Assembly (NCBI GenBank): GCA_028749475.1
Contig: JAQVWN010000018.1
Coordinates: 1 to 36,173 of the forward strand
Direction: 5' to 3'
DNA length: 36,173 bases
Source: Thomasclavelia sp.
GTDB taxonomy: Bacteria; Bacillota_I; Bacilli_A; Erysipelotrichales; Coprobacillaceae
Position numbers and translations under genes: made by a program. A model generated the notes under the pieces. That model worked only from the letters and a program-made list of their open reading frames with translations. It did not search any database and was not told where the DNA came from. This document shows, piece after piece, positions 16,961 through 24,910 of this stretch (its first letter is position 1; each line of letters starts with the position of its first letter).

Positions 16961-18232
16961 ATGAGTAAAGTAGAAACAAAAGCATTACATGCTGGTTATG
17001 AACCTAAAAATGGTGAACCAAGAGAAATACCAATATATCAATCAACAACATTCAAATATGATACTAGTGATGAAATGGGTCAATTATTTGATCTTGAAAA
17101 AACTGGTTATTTTTATACAAGACTACAAAATCCAACTAATGATATGGTAGCAGCTAAAATAACTGCTATGGAAGGTGGACAAGCTGGAATGCTTACTGCT
17201 AGTGGACAAGCAGCTAACTTCTTTGCAGTTTTTAATATTTGTGAAGCAGGAGATCATTTAGTATCTTGTGGAAGTATTTATGGTGGAACATTTAATCTAT
17301 TTGGTGTAACAATGAAAAAGATGGGAATTGATGTTACTTTCATTGATCAAGAAGCTAGCGAAGAAGAAATCGAAAAAGCTTTTAAACCAAACACTAAATG
17401 TGTCTTTGGGGAAACAATTACTAATCCAACACTTAAAGTATTAGATATTGAAAAGATGGCTAACATTGCTCATAAACATAATGTACCATTAATTGTTGAT
17501 AATACATTTGCTACCCCAATTAATTGTAATCCAATTAAATTCGGAGCTGATATTGTCACTCATTCAACTACTAAATACATCGATGGACATGCAAGTAGTG
17601 TAGGTGGTGCGATAGTTGATAGTGGTAACTTCGATTGGATGAAGTATGGTGATAAGTTCAAAGGACTTACAACACCTGATGAATCTTATCATGGAATTAC
17701 TTACGCTACTAAATTTGGTAAAGGAGCTTATATTACTAAAGCAACAGTTCAATTAATGAGAGATCTTGGAGCCATTCAAGCTCCTCAAAATGCTTACTAT
17801 ATTAATTTGGGTTTAGAATCATTACAAGCTAGAATGTATTTCCATTGTAAGAATGCATTGGATGTAGCTAAATTCTTAAAAGATAATGATAAAGTTGCTT
17901 GGGTTAATTATCCAGATTTAGAAGGTGATTCTCAACACGAGTTAGCTAAAAAATATTTACCTAATGGTTCATGTGGAGTTGTATCATTTGGTTTAAAAGA
18001 TAACTCTAAAGCTGAAACATTTATGGATAGTTTAAAACTAGCTAGTATCGTTACTCATGTAGCAGATGCTAAAACATGTTTGCTTCACCCAGCTAGTCAT
18101 ACTCATCGTCAATTAACAAAAGAACAGTTAAAAGAAGCAGGTGTAGATGCTGATTTAATTAGATTCTCTGTTGGTCTTGAAAACAGTGAAGATATTATTA
18201 ATGATTTAAAACAAGCAATTGATAAGATCTAG
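16961..18232 (+). CDS. metY: O-acetylhomoserine sulfhydrylase
   Basis: This PLP enzyme makes homocysteine (or methionine precursors) from O-acetylhomoserine and sulfide. The 423 residues match MetY, which is longer than cystathionine synthases, with ETKALHAGYEP at the start, the SxxYGGT loop, and PLP-binding K205 in HSTTKYIDGH. TGGAGG precedes the ATG. Only about 50 bases separate it from the preceding terminator, leaving no room for a SAM riboswitch or T-box, so control is likely by a protein or constitutive. Its stop codon lies inside the terminator stem. It could also act as a cysteine synthase. Serine acetyltransferase is encoded 13 kb away. Confidence 0.94.
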   Translation: MSKVETKALHAGYEPKNGEPREIPIYQSTTFKYDTSDEMGQLFDLEKTGYFYTRLQNPTNDMVAAKITAMEGGQAGMLTASGQAANFFAVFNICEAGDHLVSCGSIYGGTFNLFGVTMKKMGIDVTFIDQEASEEEIEKAFKPNTKCVFGETITNPTLKVLDIEKMANIAHKHNVPLIVDNTFATPINCNPIKFGADIVTHSTTKYIDGHASSVGGAIVDSGNFDWMKYGDKFKGLTTPDESYHGITYATKFGKGAYITKATVQLMRDLGAIQAPQNAYYINLGLESLQARMYFHCKNALDVAKFLKDNDKVAWVNYPDLEGDSQHELAKKYLPNGSCGVVSFGLKDNSKAETFMDSLKLASIVTHVADAKTCLLHPASHTHRQLTKEQLKEAGVDADLIRFSVGLENSEDIINDLKQAIDKI

Positions 18233-18250
18233 AATTATCTAGATCTTTTT
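18224..18250 (+). terminator. Terminator of metY
   Basis: AAGATCTAGA (18224-18233) pairs perfectly with TCTAGATCTT (18238-18247) over ATTA, then a T-run. The TAG stop is inside the left arm. Confidence 0.88.
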
Positions 18251-18304
18251 ATTTATGTATATTTATTTTAATATTTGATAGAATGTATTAAGGAGATAAA
18301 TTGT

Positions 18305-19192
18305 ATGGATAATATCATTGAACTAAATAATTTAAAAAAATTATATAAAAAGAATATTGCAATTGATGGTGTAAATCTAGAAGTAAAACCTAATCAAATA
18401 TATGGCTTTGTTGGACCTAATGGGGCTGGTAAGTCTACTACTATTAAAATAATGTTAGATTTAATTAGAAGTGATGAAGGAGTAGCTAAAATCTTTAACT
18501 TAGATTGTAAAAATGATACTGAGATTATTAAAAGAGATCTTGGTTTTGTATCTAGTGATGTTCGGTTTTATAACTTTATGTCGGTAAAAGACATAATTAA
18601 TAAGACATTGAAATTTTATAATCTGAAATATTATGATGACATTGATAAAATGATTGAATATCTACAAATAGATACTTCTAAGAAATTAACTGAGTTATCC
18701 CTTGGAAACAAAAAAAAGATTGCAATAGTATGTGCTCTAATTCATCATCCAAAACTAATAATCCTTGATGAACCAACTAGTGGTTTAGACCCTTTAATTC
18801 AAAAAAGACTATTCGTTTTATTGCAAGAAGCTGTTAAAAAGGGGAGTACGGTGTTTTTATCATCACATAACTTACAAGAAGTTGAAACATATTGTGATAA
18901 TGTTGCTTTTATTAAAGATGGGAAAATAATAAGAGTTCAAAATTTAAAAGAAAAAGGGATAAAGCATACTAAAGATGTTTATCTTACTGGTAAGATAGAC
19001 AAGGAAGATTTAAATAATATTGATATTAAATTAATCGAAAATGATGAAAATCATTTACATTTTCATTATCAAGGTGACAGTCAAGATTTAATAAAAGCAA
19101 TTAGTAATTTGAATATCATTGATATTCAAATCCGTAATCTTTCACTAGAAGAAGAATTTATGCATTACTATGAGGGGAAAGATCATGAATAA
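18305..19192 (+). CDS. ABC transporter ATP-binding protein
   Basis: This 295-residue ATPase powers the membrane partner encoded next. Walker A is GPNGAGKST (37-45) and Walker B LIILDEPTSGLD (151-162). The signature reads LSLGN (131-135) rather than LSGGQ, and the usual Q-loop glutamine is not evident (FVSSD). A C-terminal domain of about 80 residues is typical of BcrA/CcmA-type exporters. The ATG at 18305 is preceded by AAGGAG about ten bases upstream; an earlier start would read through that site. It overlaps the permease gene by 8 bases (ATGAATAA). The substrate is unknown; lipids, antimicrobial peptides and antibiotics are usual for this class. Confidence 0.9.
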   Translation: MDNIIELNNLKKLYKKNIAIDGVNLEVKPNQIYGFVGPNGAGKSTTIKIMLDLIRSDEGVAKIFNLDCKNDTEIIKRDLGFVSSDVRFYNFMSVKDIINKTLKFYNLKYYDDIDKMIEYLQIDTSKKLTELSLGNKKKIAIVCALIHHPKLIILDEPTSGLDPLIQKRLFVLLQEAVKKGSTVFLSSHNLQEVETYCDNVAFIKDGKIIRVQNLKEKGIKHTKDVYLTGKIDKEDLNNIDIKLIENDENHLHFHYQGDSQDLIKAISNLNIIDIQIRNLSLEEEFMHYYEGKDHE

Positions 19193-20000
19193 ACTAAATA
19201 TATTTAAATTAGAATTAAAGGCCAACTCTCGTTCTTTTCTACTTTGGAGTGTGGCTTGTAGCATTCTTTTAGTAATTTATATTCTATTATTTCCGATGAT
19301 GGAACAAATGGATATAAATAGTATGATGTCTCAAATGACTAACACAATGCCTGAAGCACTAACTAAAATGTTTGGAATGGATGGTATAAAAGATTATAGT
19401 TCACTTTCTAATTACTTAACTGTTGTTTTATCAGAGTTTAATATCTTTATTCTTATTTATGGAGCTTATCTAGGAGGTACTACTCTAGTTAAAGAAGAAA
19501 GTGAAGGAACAATTGAATATTTATATTCAATGCCGGTAACTAGAACTAAAATATTTTTTGAAAAGTTACTAGCAATTGTATTTTTATATTTTGGCTTTAT
19601 GGTTATTAATGTAATTGTTGGAATTGTTAGTTCTTTCTTTGTGACAAATGTTGATTTTAATTTAGTAAAAGATTTCTTAAAACTATTCTCTAGTGCTTTT
19701 ATAGTTGGATTAGTCTATTTATCACTTGGCTATTTTAGTAGTACGCTACTAAGATCAACTAAACAAGCTATCGCTTTATCAATCGGAATGGTATTAGTGA
19801 CTTTTATCATTGGTTCGTTCTCAGGAATAAGTGAATCACTTGATTGGATTAAGTATCTTGCTCCAATTAATTATTGTAATGGCTCAGATATTTTAACTAG
19901 TGGTTTTAGTTTAACCTATGGATTATTATCTGTTGGAATAATAGTTGTGAGTATTGGATTATCGTATTATATTTATCGAAAAAAAGATTTCAAAGTATAA
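19185..20000 (+). CDS. ABC-2 type membrane permease
   Basis: The 271-residue partner of the preceding ATPase has about six membrane helices: one near the N-terminus (LWSVACSILLVIYILL), a long external segment, and five more ending at YYIYRKKDFKV. The cytoplasmic motif EESEGTIEYLYSMPVTRTKI is characteristic of ABC-2 exporters. The ATG at 19185 follows GAGGGG and overlaps the ATPase stop. The pair ends at a strong terminator and is directly followed by a padR-led operon, but that operon has its own promoter. Confidence 0.9.
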   Translation: MNKLNIFKLELKANSRSFLLWSVACSILLVIYILLFPMMEQMDINSMMSQMTNTMPEALTKMFGMDGIKDYSSLSNYLTVVLSEFNIFILIYGAYLGGTTLVKEESEGTIEYLYSMPVTRTKIFFEKLLAIVFLYFGFMVINVIVGIVSSFFVTNVDFNLVKDFLKLFSSAFIVGLVYLSLGYFSSTLLRSTKQAIALSIGMVLVTFIIGSFSGISESLDWIKYLAPINYCNGSDILTSGFSLTYGLLSVGIIVVSIGLSYYIYRKKDFKV

Positions 20001-20025
20001 ACTATGTCAATGACATAGTTTTTTT
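19999..20025 (+). terminator. Terminator of the ABC-2 exporter pair
   Basis: AAACTATGTC (19999-20008) pairs with GACATAGTTT (20012-20021) over AAT, followed by TTTTT. The loop is short, but the outer stem is strong. Confidence 0.88.
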
Positions 20026-20026
20026 G

Positions 20027-20055
20027 TTGACAAACAATATTATACGCCATATAAT
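20027..20055 (+). promoter_or_regulatory. Consensus promoter of the padR operon
   Basis: A perfect TTGACA (20027-20032), 17-base spacer and perfect TATAAT (20050-20055) directly follow the upstream terminator. Such a strong promoter usually needs a repressor; the palindrome over its spacer and -10 is the likely site. Confidence 0.92.
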
Positions 20056-20061
20056 ATTGTT
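20033..20061. promoter_or_regulatory. Perfect palindrome on the padR promoter (candidate PadR operator)
   Basis: AACAATATTATA (20033-20044) and TATAATATTGTT (20050-20061) are exact reverse complements separated by CGCCA. The palindrome fills the promoter spacer and covers the -10. PadR regulators bind as dimers and commonly repress their own operon, so self-repression by the PadR encoded next is the simplest reading. Confidence 0.8.
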
Positions 20062-20086
20062 GAAATCAAAGGTAGGAGGTCAAAAT

Positions 20087-20407
20087 ATGATATTTAATAC
20101 CGGAGCAGCCTTACTTGATGCAATAGTGTTAAGCGTTGTTGCAAAAGAAAAAGATGGCACGTATGGTTATAAAATAACTCATGATATCCGTAAAGGATTA
20201 GATGTTTCTGAGTCAACGTTATACCCAGTGCTTAGGAGATTACAAAAAGATAAATGTTTAGAGACATATGATAAACAAATAGATGGGAGAAATAGAAGAT
20301 ATTATCGAATTACTAATAATGGGATAGTAACATTAGAGATGTATCGTGGTGAGTGGGATAAATATGTTAGTAAAATAAACTCACTAATCGAAGGAGGGGA
20401 CGAGTAA
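20087..20407 (+). CDS. PadR-family transcriptional regulator
   Basis: A 106-residue winged-helix repressor of the short PadR type. It has TYGYKITHDI, the recognition-helix region SESTLYPVLRRLQKDKCLE, the wing with GRNRRYYRIT, and a short C-terminal helix for dimer formation. GGAGG lies before the ATG at 20087; a longer reading frame extends upstream through the operator but has no suitable ribosome site. It heads an operon with HAAS, DUF4097 and PspC genes, and overlaps the next gene as TAATG. Known PadR proteins of this kind repress exporters or envelope-stress genes and are released by drugs or membrane stress; the inducer here is unknown. Confidence 0.93.
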   Translation: MIFNTGAALLDAIVLSVVAKEKDGTYGYKITHDIRKGLDVSESTLYPVLRRLQKDKCLETYDKQIDGRNRRYYRITNNGIVTLEMYRGEWDKYVSKINSLIEGGDE

Positions 20408-21105
20408 TGAATAAAGAACAATTTTTAAATCAATTATCATATTTACTTCAAGATATTGCTGAAAATGAAAGAAATGAAGCAATGGATTACTACACTAGTT
20501 ATTTTGAAGAAGCTGGTGCCAGTCACGAACAAGATGTTATAAATGAACTAGGATCACCAGAAAAGGTTGCGGCTATTATTAAAGGTGGTTTAGATAGTAC
20601 TTATGAAAAAGGTTTTGAATATGGTGATAGTGGAGTAGATGATAACTATCAAGAAGGCAATAATAAAGTCATTGAGCATGCATATACTACTAAAGAAGAA
20701 AAGACTACAAACTCTAATCCAATTAATGGTTATAATGAAAAGAATAATACATTAGTTAAAATACTAATTGTTATCGCATTTGTTATTTTAATCTTTCCAA
20801 TAGGTGGAACAATTGGGGGATTATTTGTTGGCTTTATCGGATTAATGATTGCCTTATTTTGTACTGGTATATTTGGAACAATTGGTTTAGTCATTGGAAG
20901 TATTGCTTTAATAGTGGCTGCTGTAACCTTCTTTACTTCAGGGGCTATAGGGACAGGAATTTTACTACTTGGAATTGCTTGTTTACTGCTAGCAGCTAGT
21001 TATTTAACTACTGCTTTAGCTAAACTACTAATTACTTTTGTTCCAAAAGTAATTAGAGGGATAGTTCAAACAATTAAAAATGTCTTTAATAAGGTAGGTG
21101 CTTAA
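20407..21105 (+). CDS. HAAS (DUF1700) domain membrane protein
   Basis: The N-terminus (about 1-65: MNKEQFLNQLSYLLQDI ... VINELGSPEKVAAII) is the HAAS or DUF1700 domain, a small helical module often encoded next to PadR regulators. A charged, Asn-rich linker (about 70-115) leads to a glycine-rich hydrophobic half (about 116-210) with three or four probable membrane helices. HAAS proteins are thought to work with the PadR regulator and DUF4097 partners in envelope or antimicrobial stress, but the mechanism is not settled. It overlaps padR by one base and the next gene follows one base after its stop. Confidence 0.85.
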   Translation: MNKEQFLNQLSYLLQDIAENERNEAMDYYTSYFEEAGASHEQDVINELGSPEKVAAIIKGGLDSTYEKGFEYGDSGVDDNYQEGNNKVIEHAYTTKEEKTTNSNPINGYNEKNNTLVKILIVIAFVILIFPIGGTIGGLFVGFIGLMIALFCTGIFGTIGLVIGSIALIVAAVTFFTSGAIGTGILLLGIACLLLAASYLTTALAKLLITFVPKVIRGIVQTIKNVFNKVGA

Positions 21106-21106
21106 A

Positions 21107-21868
21107 ATGAAAACATATCGAAGAGTTTCACTTGTTTTACTAATAGTAGGAATATTACTTTGTTGTGTTGGAATTGGTATGGGTGGCCATCAAAAACTAA
21201 TGTCTAGTGCCTCATCACTTAATCGTTATTTAGTGTTTAATTTTGAAAAGGGAGAAAGTTTTACTAAAGAATTAGAACTACCTAGTAATAGTAATTTATC
21301 TATCAAGGTTGAAGGAGTTAATTCAAATATTGAATATTATGATGGAACAACTATAAAAGTTGAAACCAATAATGTTAGTAGCGAATATGACTTTTCCTCA
21401 GCTAATAATGAAATTAATATGGAATTTGAAGGATGTACAAATTTAAGTAGTAGATCTAAAGTAGTAATTTATATACCTAAAGATTATATGTTTAATAATG
21501 TAAACATAACAGTTGAAGCATCTGATTTTAAGTTTGATAGTCTTAAATGTAATCAGTTTATATATGATAGTGATGCTGGTAATTTGAAAGCTGAAGACTT
21601 AGAATGTACTGGAAAGGTATCATTAGAAGGTGATGCCGCTAGTATTGATATTAGTTTAATTAGTTGTAATGGACTAGATTTAGATATGAATGCTGGAAAT
21701 ATAAAAACAGTACTAGCAGGTAATAGAGATGATTATTGTATTAATAAAGATGCTGATGTAAGTACTGTTACTATTGAAAATGAACATCATGGAGAGAATC
21801 ATGGATCTAAAATAGTTAATGTAGATTGTGATGCTGGAAATGTGGAAATTAAATTTAAGGGGGAATAG
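21107..21868 (+). CDS. Membrane-anchored DUF4097 protein
   Basis: The 253-residue protein has one N-terminal membrane helix (about 9-28) and an extracytoplasmic part with the repeating short beta-strand pattern of DUF4097 (putative adhesin-like beta solenoid), seen in repeats such as SDAGNLKAEDLECTGKVSL, DMNAGNIKT and DCDAGNVEI. A ribosome site AAGGTAGG precedes the ATG at 21107; a GTG at 21098 is in frame but overlaps that site. Like YvlB and LiaG-type relatives, it is encoded with PspC and PadR genes, suggesting an envelope-stress role. Confidence 0.8.
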   Translation: MKTYRRVSLVLLIVGILLCCVGIGMGGHQKLMSSASSLNRYLVFNFEKGESFTKELELPSNSNLSIKVEGVNSNIEYYDGTTIKVETNNVSSEYDFSSANNEINMEFEGCTNLSSRSKVVIYIPKDYMFNNVNITVEASDFKFDSLKCNQFIYDSDAGNLKAEDLECTGKVSLEGDAASIDISLISCNGLDLDMNAGNIKTVLAGNRDDYCINKDADVSTVTIENEHHGENHGSKIVNVDCDAGNVEIKFKGE

Positions 21869-21871
21869 AAG

Positions 21872-22069
21872 ATGAATGAACCAAAAAAATTATATCGCTG
21901 TGGGAAAGATAAGATGGTATGTGGAGTTTGTGGAGGAATCGCAAGATATTTTAATGTCGATCCTTCATTAATTAGAATACTAACTGTTCTTGTATGTTTT
22001 GCTTGGGGAACAGGATTAATTGCTTACATAATTGCGGCTTGTATTTTACCAGTTAATCCATACGAATAA
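21872..22069 (+). CDS. PspC-domain membrane protein
   Basis: This 65-residue protein is essentially one PspC domain: KLYRCGKDKMVCGVCGGIARY, then FNVDPSLIRIL, and two membrane helices ending in CILPVNPYE. PspC domains take part in phage-shock and LiaFSR-type envelope responses, sensing membrane damage or interacting with partners. AAGGGGG precedes the ATG, three bases after the DUF4097 stop. It closes the PadR-led operon before a strong terminator. Confidence 0.93.
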   Translation: MNEPKKLYRCGKDKMVCGVCGGIARYFNVDPSLIRILTVLVCFAWGTGLIAYIIAACILPVNPYE

Positions 22070-22071
22070 TC

Positions 22072-22099
22072 AAAAAGCTACCTAGGTAGCTTTTGTTTT
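22072..22099 (+). terminator. Terminator of the PadR-PspC operon
   Basis: AAAAGCTACC (22073-22082) pairs with GGTAGCTTTT (22085-22094), centred on CTAG, followed by a T-rich tail. Confidence 0.88.
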
Positions 22100-22146
22100 A
22101 AATAAGTGTGATAAAAAACTATCACTATAATAAAATAATTATTAAT

Positions 22147-22168
22147 TTTTGGGATGAATTTCCCAAAA
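22147..22168. promoter_or_regulatory. Inverted repeat upstream of the opp promoter
   Basis: TTTTGGGA (22147-22154) and TCCCAAAA (22161-22168) flank TGAATT, ending five bases before the -35. Its place suggests an operator for an activator or repressor of opp. It does not match CcpA or CodY consensus well. The regulator is unknown. Confidence 0.5.
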
Positions 22169-22172
22169 TCAA

Positions 22173-22201
22173 TTGACAATGTAGGTGATATAGCATATTA
22201 T
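22173..22201 (+). promoter_or_regulatory. opp operon promoter
   Basis: TTGACA (22173-22178), a 17-base spacer and TATTAT (22196-22201) form a strong promoter. Transcription should start near 22208, giving a leader of about 45 bases. Confidence 0.85.
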
Positions 22202-22213
22202 ACATACATAAAG

Positions 22214-22233
22214 ATTGTATACAAACATACAAT
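22214..22233 (+). promoter_or_regulatory. Leader hairpin next to the oppA ribosome site
   Basis: ATTGTAT (22214-22220) and ATACAAT (22227-22233) pair around ACAAAC in the oppA leader, just before the AAGGGG ribosome site. It may stabilise the mRNA or tune translation. AT-rich composition leaves chance possible. Confidence 0.4.
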
Positions 22234-22252
22234 TGGAAGGGGAAAGAAAATT

Positions 22253-23887
22253 ATGAAAAAGATTTTAGCTATTTTTTGTAGTTTTGCAATGGCATTCTCA
22301 TTAGTTGGATGTGGTGGAAGTTCTTCTAGTGCTTCTGATGAGTTTACATTTGTAAGTGAACTTGATATTAACACATTAGATTCAACTGTATCTGATGATG
22401 GTATGTCATTTAATGCAATGCATGCATGTATTGATGGTCTAATGGGCTTAAACGCCAAAGGTAAGATCGTTAACGCTTTAGTTGATAAAGTTGAAAAAAG
22501 TGATGACGGATTAACTTATACTTACACATTAAGAGATGATGCTAACTGGTCTAATGGAGACCCTGTTACTTCTGATGACTTTGTTTATGCATGGCAAAGA
22601 ATTATTAAAAATGCTGGTAACTATGCTTACATGATGGGAAGCGAAGGAGCTAACATTGCTGGTGCTGATGCTTTAATGGAAAAACAAAGTGAAGGTACTG
22701 ATTTAACTGATGCTGATATGGAAACTCTTGGTATCAAAGCTGATGGTGATAAGAAGTTAGTAATTACTTTAGCTACACCTTGTTCTTACTTTGATGAATT
22801 AATGACATTCCCATGTTATTATCCAATCAATCGTAAATTTGCTGAAAAATGTGGAGATAAATATGGTACTAAAGCTGACTATATTATTTCAAATGGTGCA
22901 TTTAAAGTAAAATCATGGGATCTTGGAACTCAAATCGTTTATGAAAAGAATTCTAAGTATTACAACAAAAAAGCAGTTAAACTTAATAAATTAACTATGT
23001 TATTAAAACAAGATTATAAAACTGCTGCTACTTCATTTGATTCAGGAAACAATGATTTCTGTTCAATCAATAGTTCATTAGTTGATAAATATAAAGATGA
23101 AAAATCTTATACAACTTATTCAGAAGGATATTTATTCTACTTACAATTAAATATGAAGACTGCTTCATTAAATAATTATAATGTACGTAAAGCATTATCT
23201 CTTGCAATCAACAGAACAGACTTTGCTAAAAACGTATTAAAAGATGGATCTAAAGCTGCTACAGGATTTGTACCTAGCGGACTTTCTGAAAGCCCTGAAG
23301 GAACTGATTTCCGTAAAGATGCTGGAAGTTATGATTCAATTGCTTATAATGTAAAAGATGCTCAAGCTGCTCTAGATGCTGGACTTAAAGAATTAGGAAC
23401 TGATTCAATTACTTTAAGACTTACTTATGGTACTGATGAATCTCCTATGGATCAAATGGCAACTTACTTACAAAATGCTTTCTCTAAACTTAAAGGTTTA
23501 AAGATTGAAATGGTTGCTACAACTAAGAAAGATAGAATTTATACTAAACAAAAGAATGGTGATTTCGATATCGCTTGTACTCGTTGGGGACCTGACTATG
23601 GTGATCCTACAACTTACTTAAATCTATTAACAGCTAACAATGCAAACAACTATGGTAAATATACTAACTCTGCATATGATGCTAAGATGAAAGAAGTACA
23701 AACTGCTACTGATGTTAATGCTCGTTGGCAAGATATGGTAGATGCTGAAAAGATCGCTATGAATGATTTACCAAACATCCCAGTATTTGAAAAAGCTGCT
23801 GCAGTTTTAGTAAATACTGATTACACTGGTATCGTACATAAACCAGTTGGTGTTCCATATACATTCAATTATGTACATGCAAAATAA
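22253..23887 (+). CDS. oppA: Oligopeptide-binding lipoprotein
   Basis: The extracellular substrate-binding component of the Opp importer captures short peptides. The 544 residues start with a lipoprotein signal (MKKILAIFCSFAMAFSLVGC; lipidated C20) and a Ser-rich linker, followed by the SBP_bac_5 fold: SELDINTLDSTVSDDG, YTLRDDANWSNGDPVTSDDF, RKALSLAINR and, near the C-terminus, RWGPDYGDPTTYL. The ATG at 22253 follows AAGGGG; longer frames upstream run through the promoter. Codon use is smooth and A/T-ending, as expected for a highly expressed gene. A large hairpin after the gene probably stabilises its mRNA relative to the permease genes. Confidence 0.95.
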   Translation: MKKILAIFCSFAMAFSLVGCGGSSSSASDEFTFVSELDINTLDSTVSDDGMSFNAMHACIDGLMGLNAKGKIVNALVDKVEKSDDGLTYTYTLRDDANWSNGDPVTSDDFVYAWQRIIKNAGNYAYMMGSEGANIAGADALMEKQSEGTDLTDADMETLGIKADGDKKLVITLATPCSYFDELMTFPCYYPINRKFAEKCGDKYGTKADYIISNGAFKVKSWDLGTQIVYEKNSKYYNKKAVKLNKLTMLLKQDYKTAATSFDSGNNDFCSINSSLVDKYKDEKSYTTYSEGYLFYLQLNMKTASLNNYNVRKALSLAINRTDFAKNVLKDGSKAATGFVPSGLSESPEGTDFRKDAGSYDSIAYNVKDAQAALDAGLKELGTDSITLRLTYGTDESPMDQMATYLQNAFSKLKGLKIEMVATTKKDRIYTKQKNGDFDIACTRWGPDYGDPTTYLNLLTANNANNYGKYTNSAYDAKMKEVQTATDVNARWQDMVDAEKIAMNDLPNIPVFEKAAAVLVNTDYTGIVHKPVGVPYTFNYVHAK

Positions 23888-23908
23888 TTAAAAAAATTAT
23901 TCACTAAT

Positions 23909-23944
23909 AATAAACACATTATGGTGTAACATAATGTGTTTATT
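23909..23944 (+). terminator. Intercistronic hairpin between oppA and oppB
   Basis: AATAAACACATTATG (23909-23923) pairs perfectly over 15 bp with 23930-23944 around GTGTAA. The tail is not a clean T-tract and oppB has AAGGAGG soon after. This looks like partial termination or mRNA stabilisation giving excess binding protein. Confidence 0.7.
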
Positions 23945-23965
23945 AATATATAAGGAGGAAAAAAT

Positions 23966-24910
23966 ATGGATAAATCGATGTTGAAATACATTGGAAAAAG
24001 AATATTGATTTCCTTAGCAACATTATTTGTTATCATTACTGTCTTGTTTTTAATGGTAAAGTTATTGCCAGGGACTCCATTTAATGATGAGAAATTGACT
24101 GCTGGGCAAAAGGCAGCCATTATGGCTAAGTATGGCCTTGATCAGCCTATATGGGTTCAATATGTAAATTATTTAAAATCTATGATTACAGGAGACTTTG
24201 GAGTTTCTTATGCATTGTATAAAAATGTAGAAGTTGCTGATTTAGTTGGTAGTGCTGCTAAGATTTCATTTTCACTAGGTGTTGCTGCCGTAATCCTTGG
24301 AACAGTCTTAGGAATGCTTCTAGGTATATTTGCAGCTCTTCGTAGAAACACTATTTGGGATTCAATTGCGACCGCAATATCCGTTTTGGGTGTTTCCATC
24401 CCCTCATTTGTATTTGCCCTACTATTAGTAATTTATGTAGGAAATAAATGGCAGCTGTTGCCAATGGCTTATAGTCCAGCTAGTCCAATATCGACTTCTA
24501 TTCTACCGGTTATTGCTCTTTCAGTGGGGGTTATAGCCAACGTTGCTAGGTTTACAAGAACGGAAATGATTTCAGTATTGAACAGCGAATATATTACTTT
24601 AGCTAAAGCTAAAGGATTAGATCGTCATCATATTATATGGCATCATGCAATCAGAAATGCCTTAATACCTGTTATTACTATTTTAGGACCTATCTTAGTT
24701 AACTTAATGACAGGTACTATGGTAGTTGAACAAATCTGTGGTGTTCCCGGACTAGGGAAACTACTTATCGAAAGTATTAGAGCAAATGACTATAATATTA
24801 TCTTAGCTTGTTCATTCTTATATGCTTTGATGTATATAGTTATGATGCTTGTTATCGATGTATCATATGGTATTATCGATCCAAGAATTAGATTAGGAAA
24901 GGATGATTAA
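23966..24910 (+). CDS. oppB: Oligopeptide ABC transporter permease OppB
   Basis: One of two membrane channel proteins of the Opp importer. The 314 residues contain six membrane helices and the EAA loop (SEYITLAKAKGLDRHHIIWH) that contacts the ATPases. The N-terminus YIGKRILISLATLFVIITVLF and the C-terminal IDPRIRLG are typical of OppB/DppB. AAGGAGG precedes the ATG. The stop overlaps the oppC start (TAATG). Confidence 0.95.
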   Translation: MDKSMLKYIGKRILISLATLFVIITVLFLMVKLLPGTPFNDEKLTAGQKAAIMAKYGLDQPIWVQYVNYLKSMITGDFGVSYALYKNVEVADLVGSAAKISFSLGVAAVILGTVLGMLLGIFAALRRNTIWDSIATAISVLGVSIPSFVFALLLVIYVGNKWQLLPMAYSPASPISTSILPVIALSVGVIANVARFTRTEMISVLNSEYITLAKAKGLDRHHIIWHHAIRNALIPVITILGPILVNLMTGTMVVEQICGVPGLGKLLIESIRANDYNIILACSFLYALMYIVMMLVIDVSYGIIDPRIRLGKDD

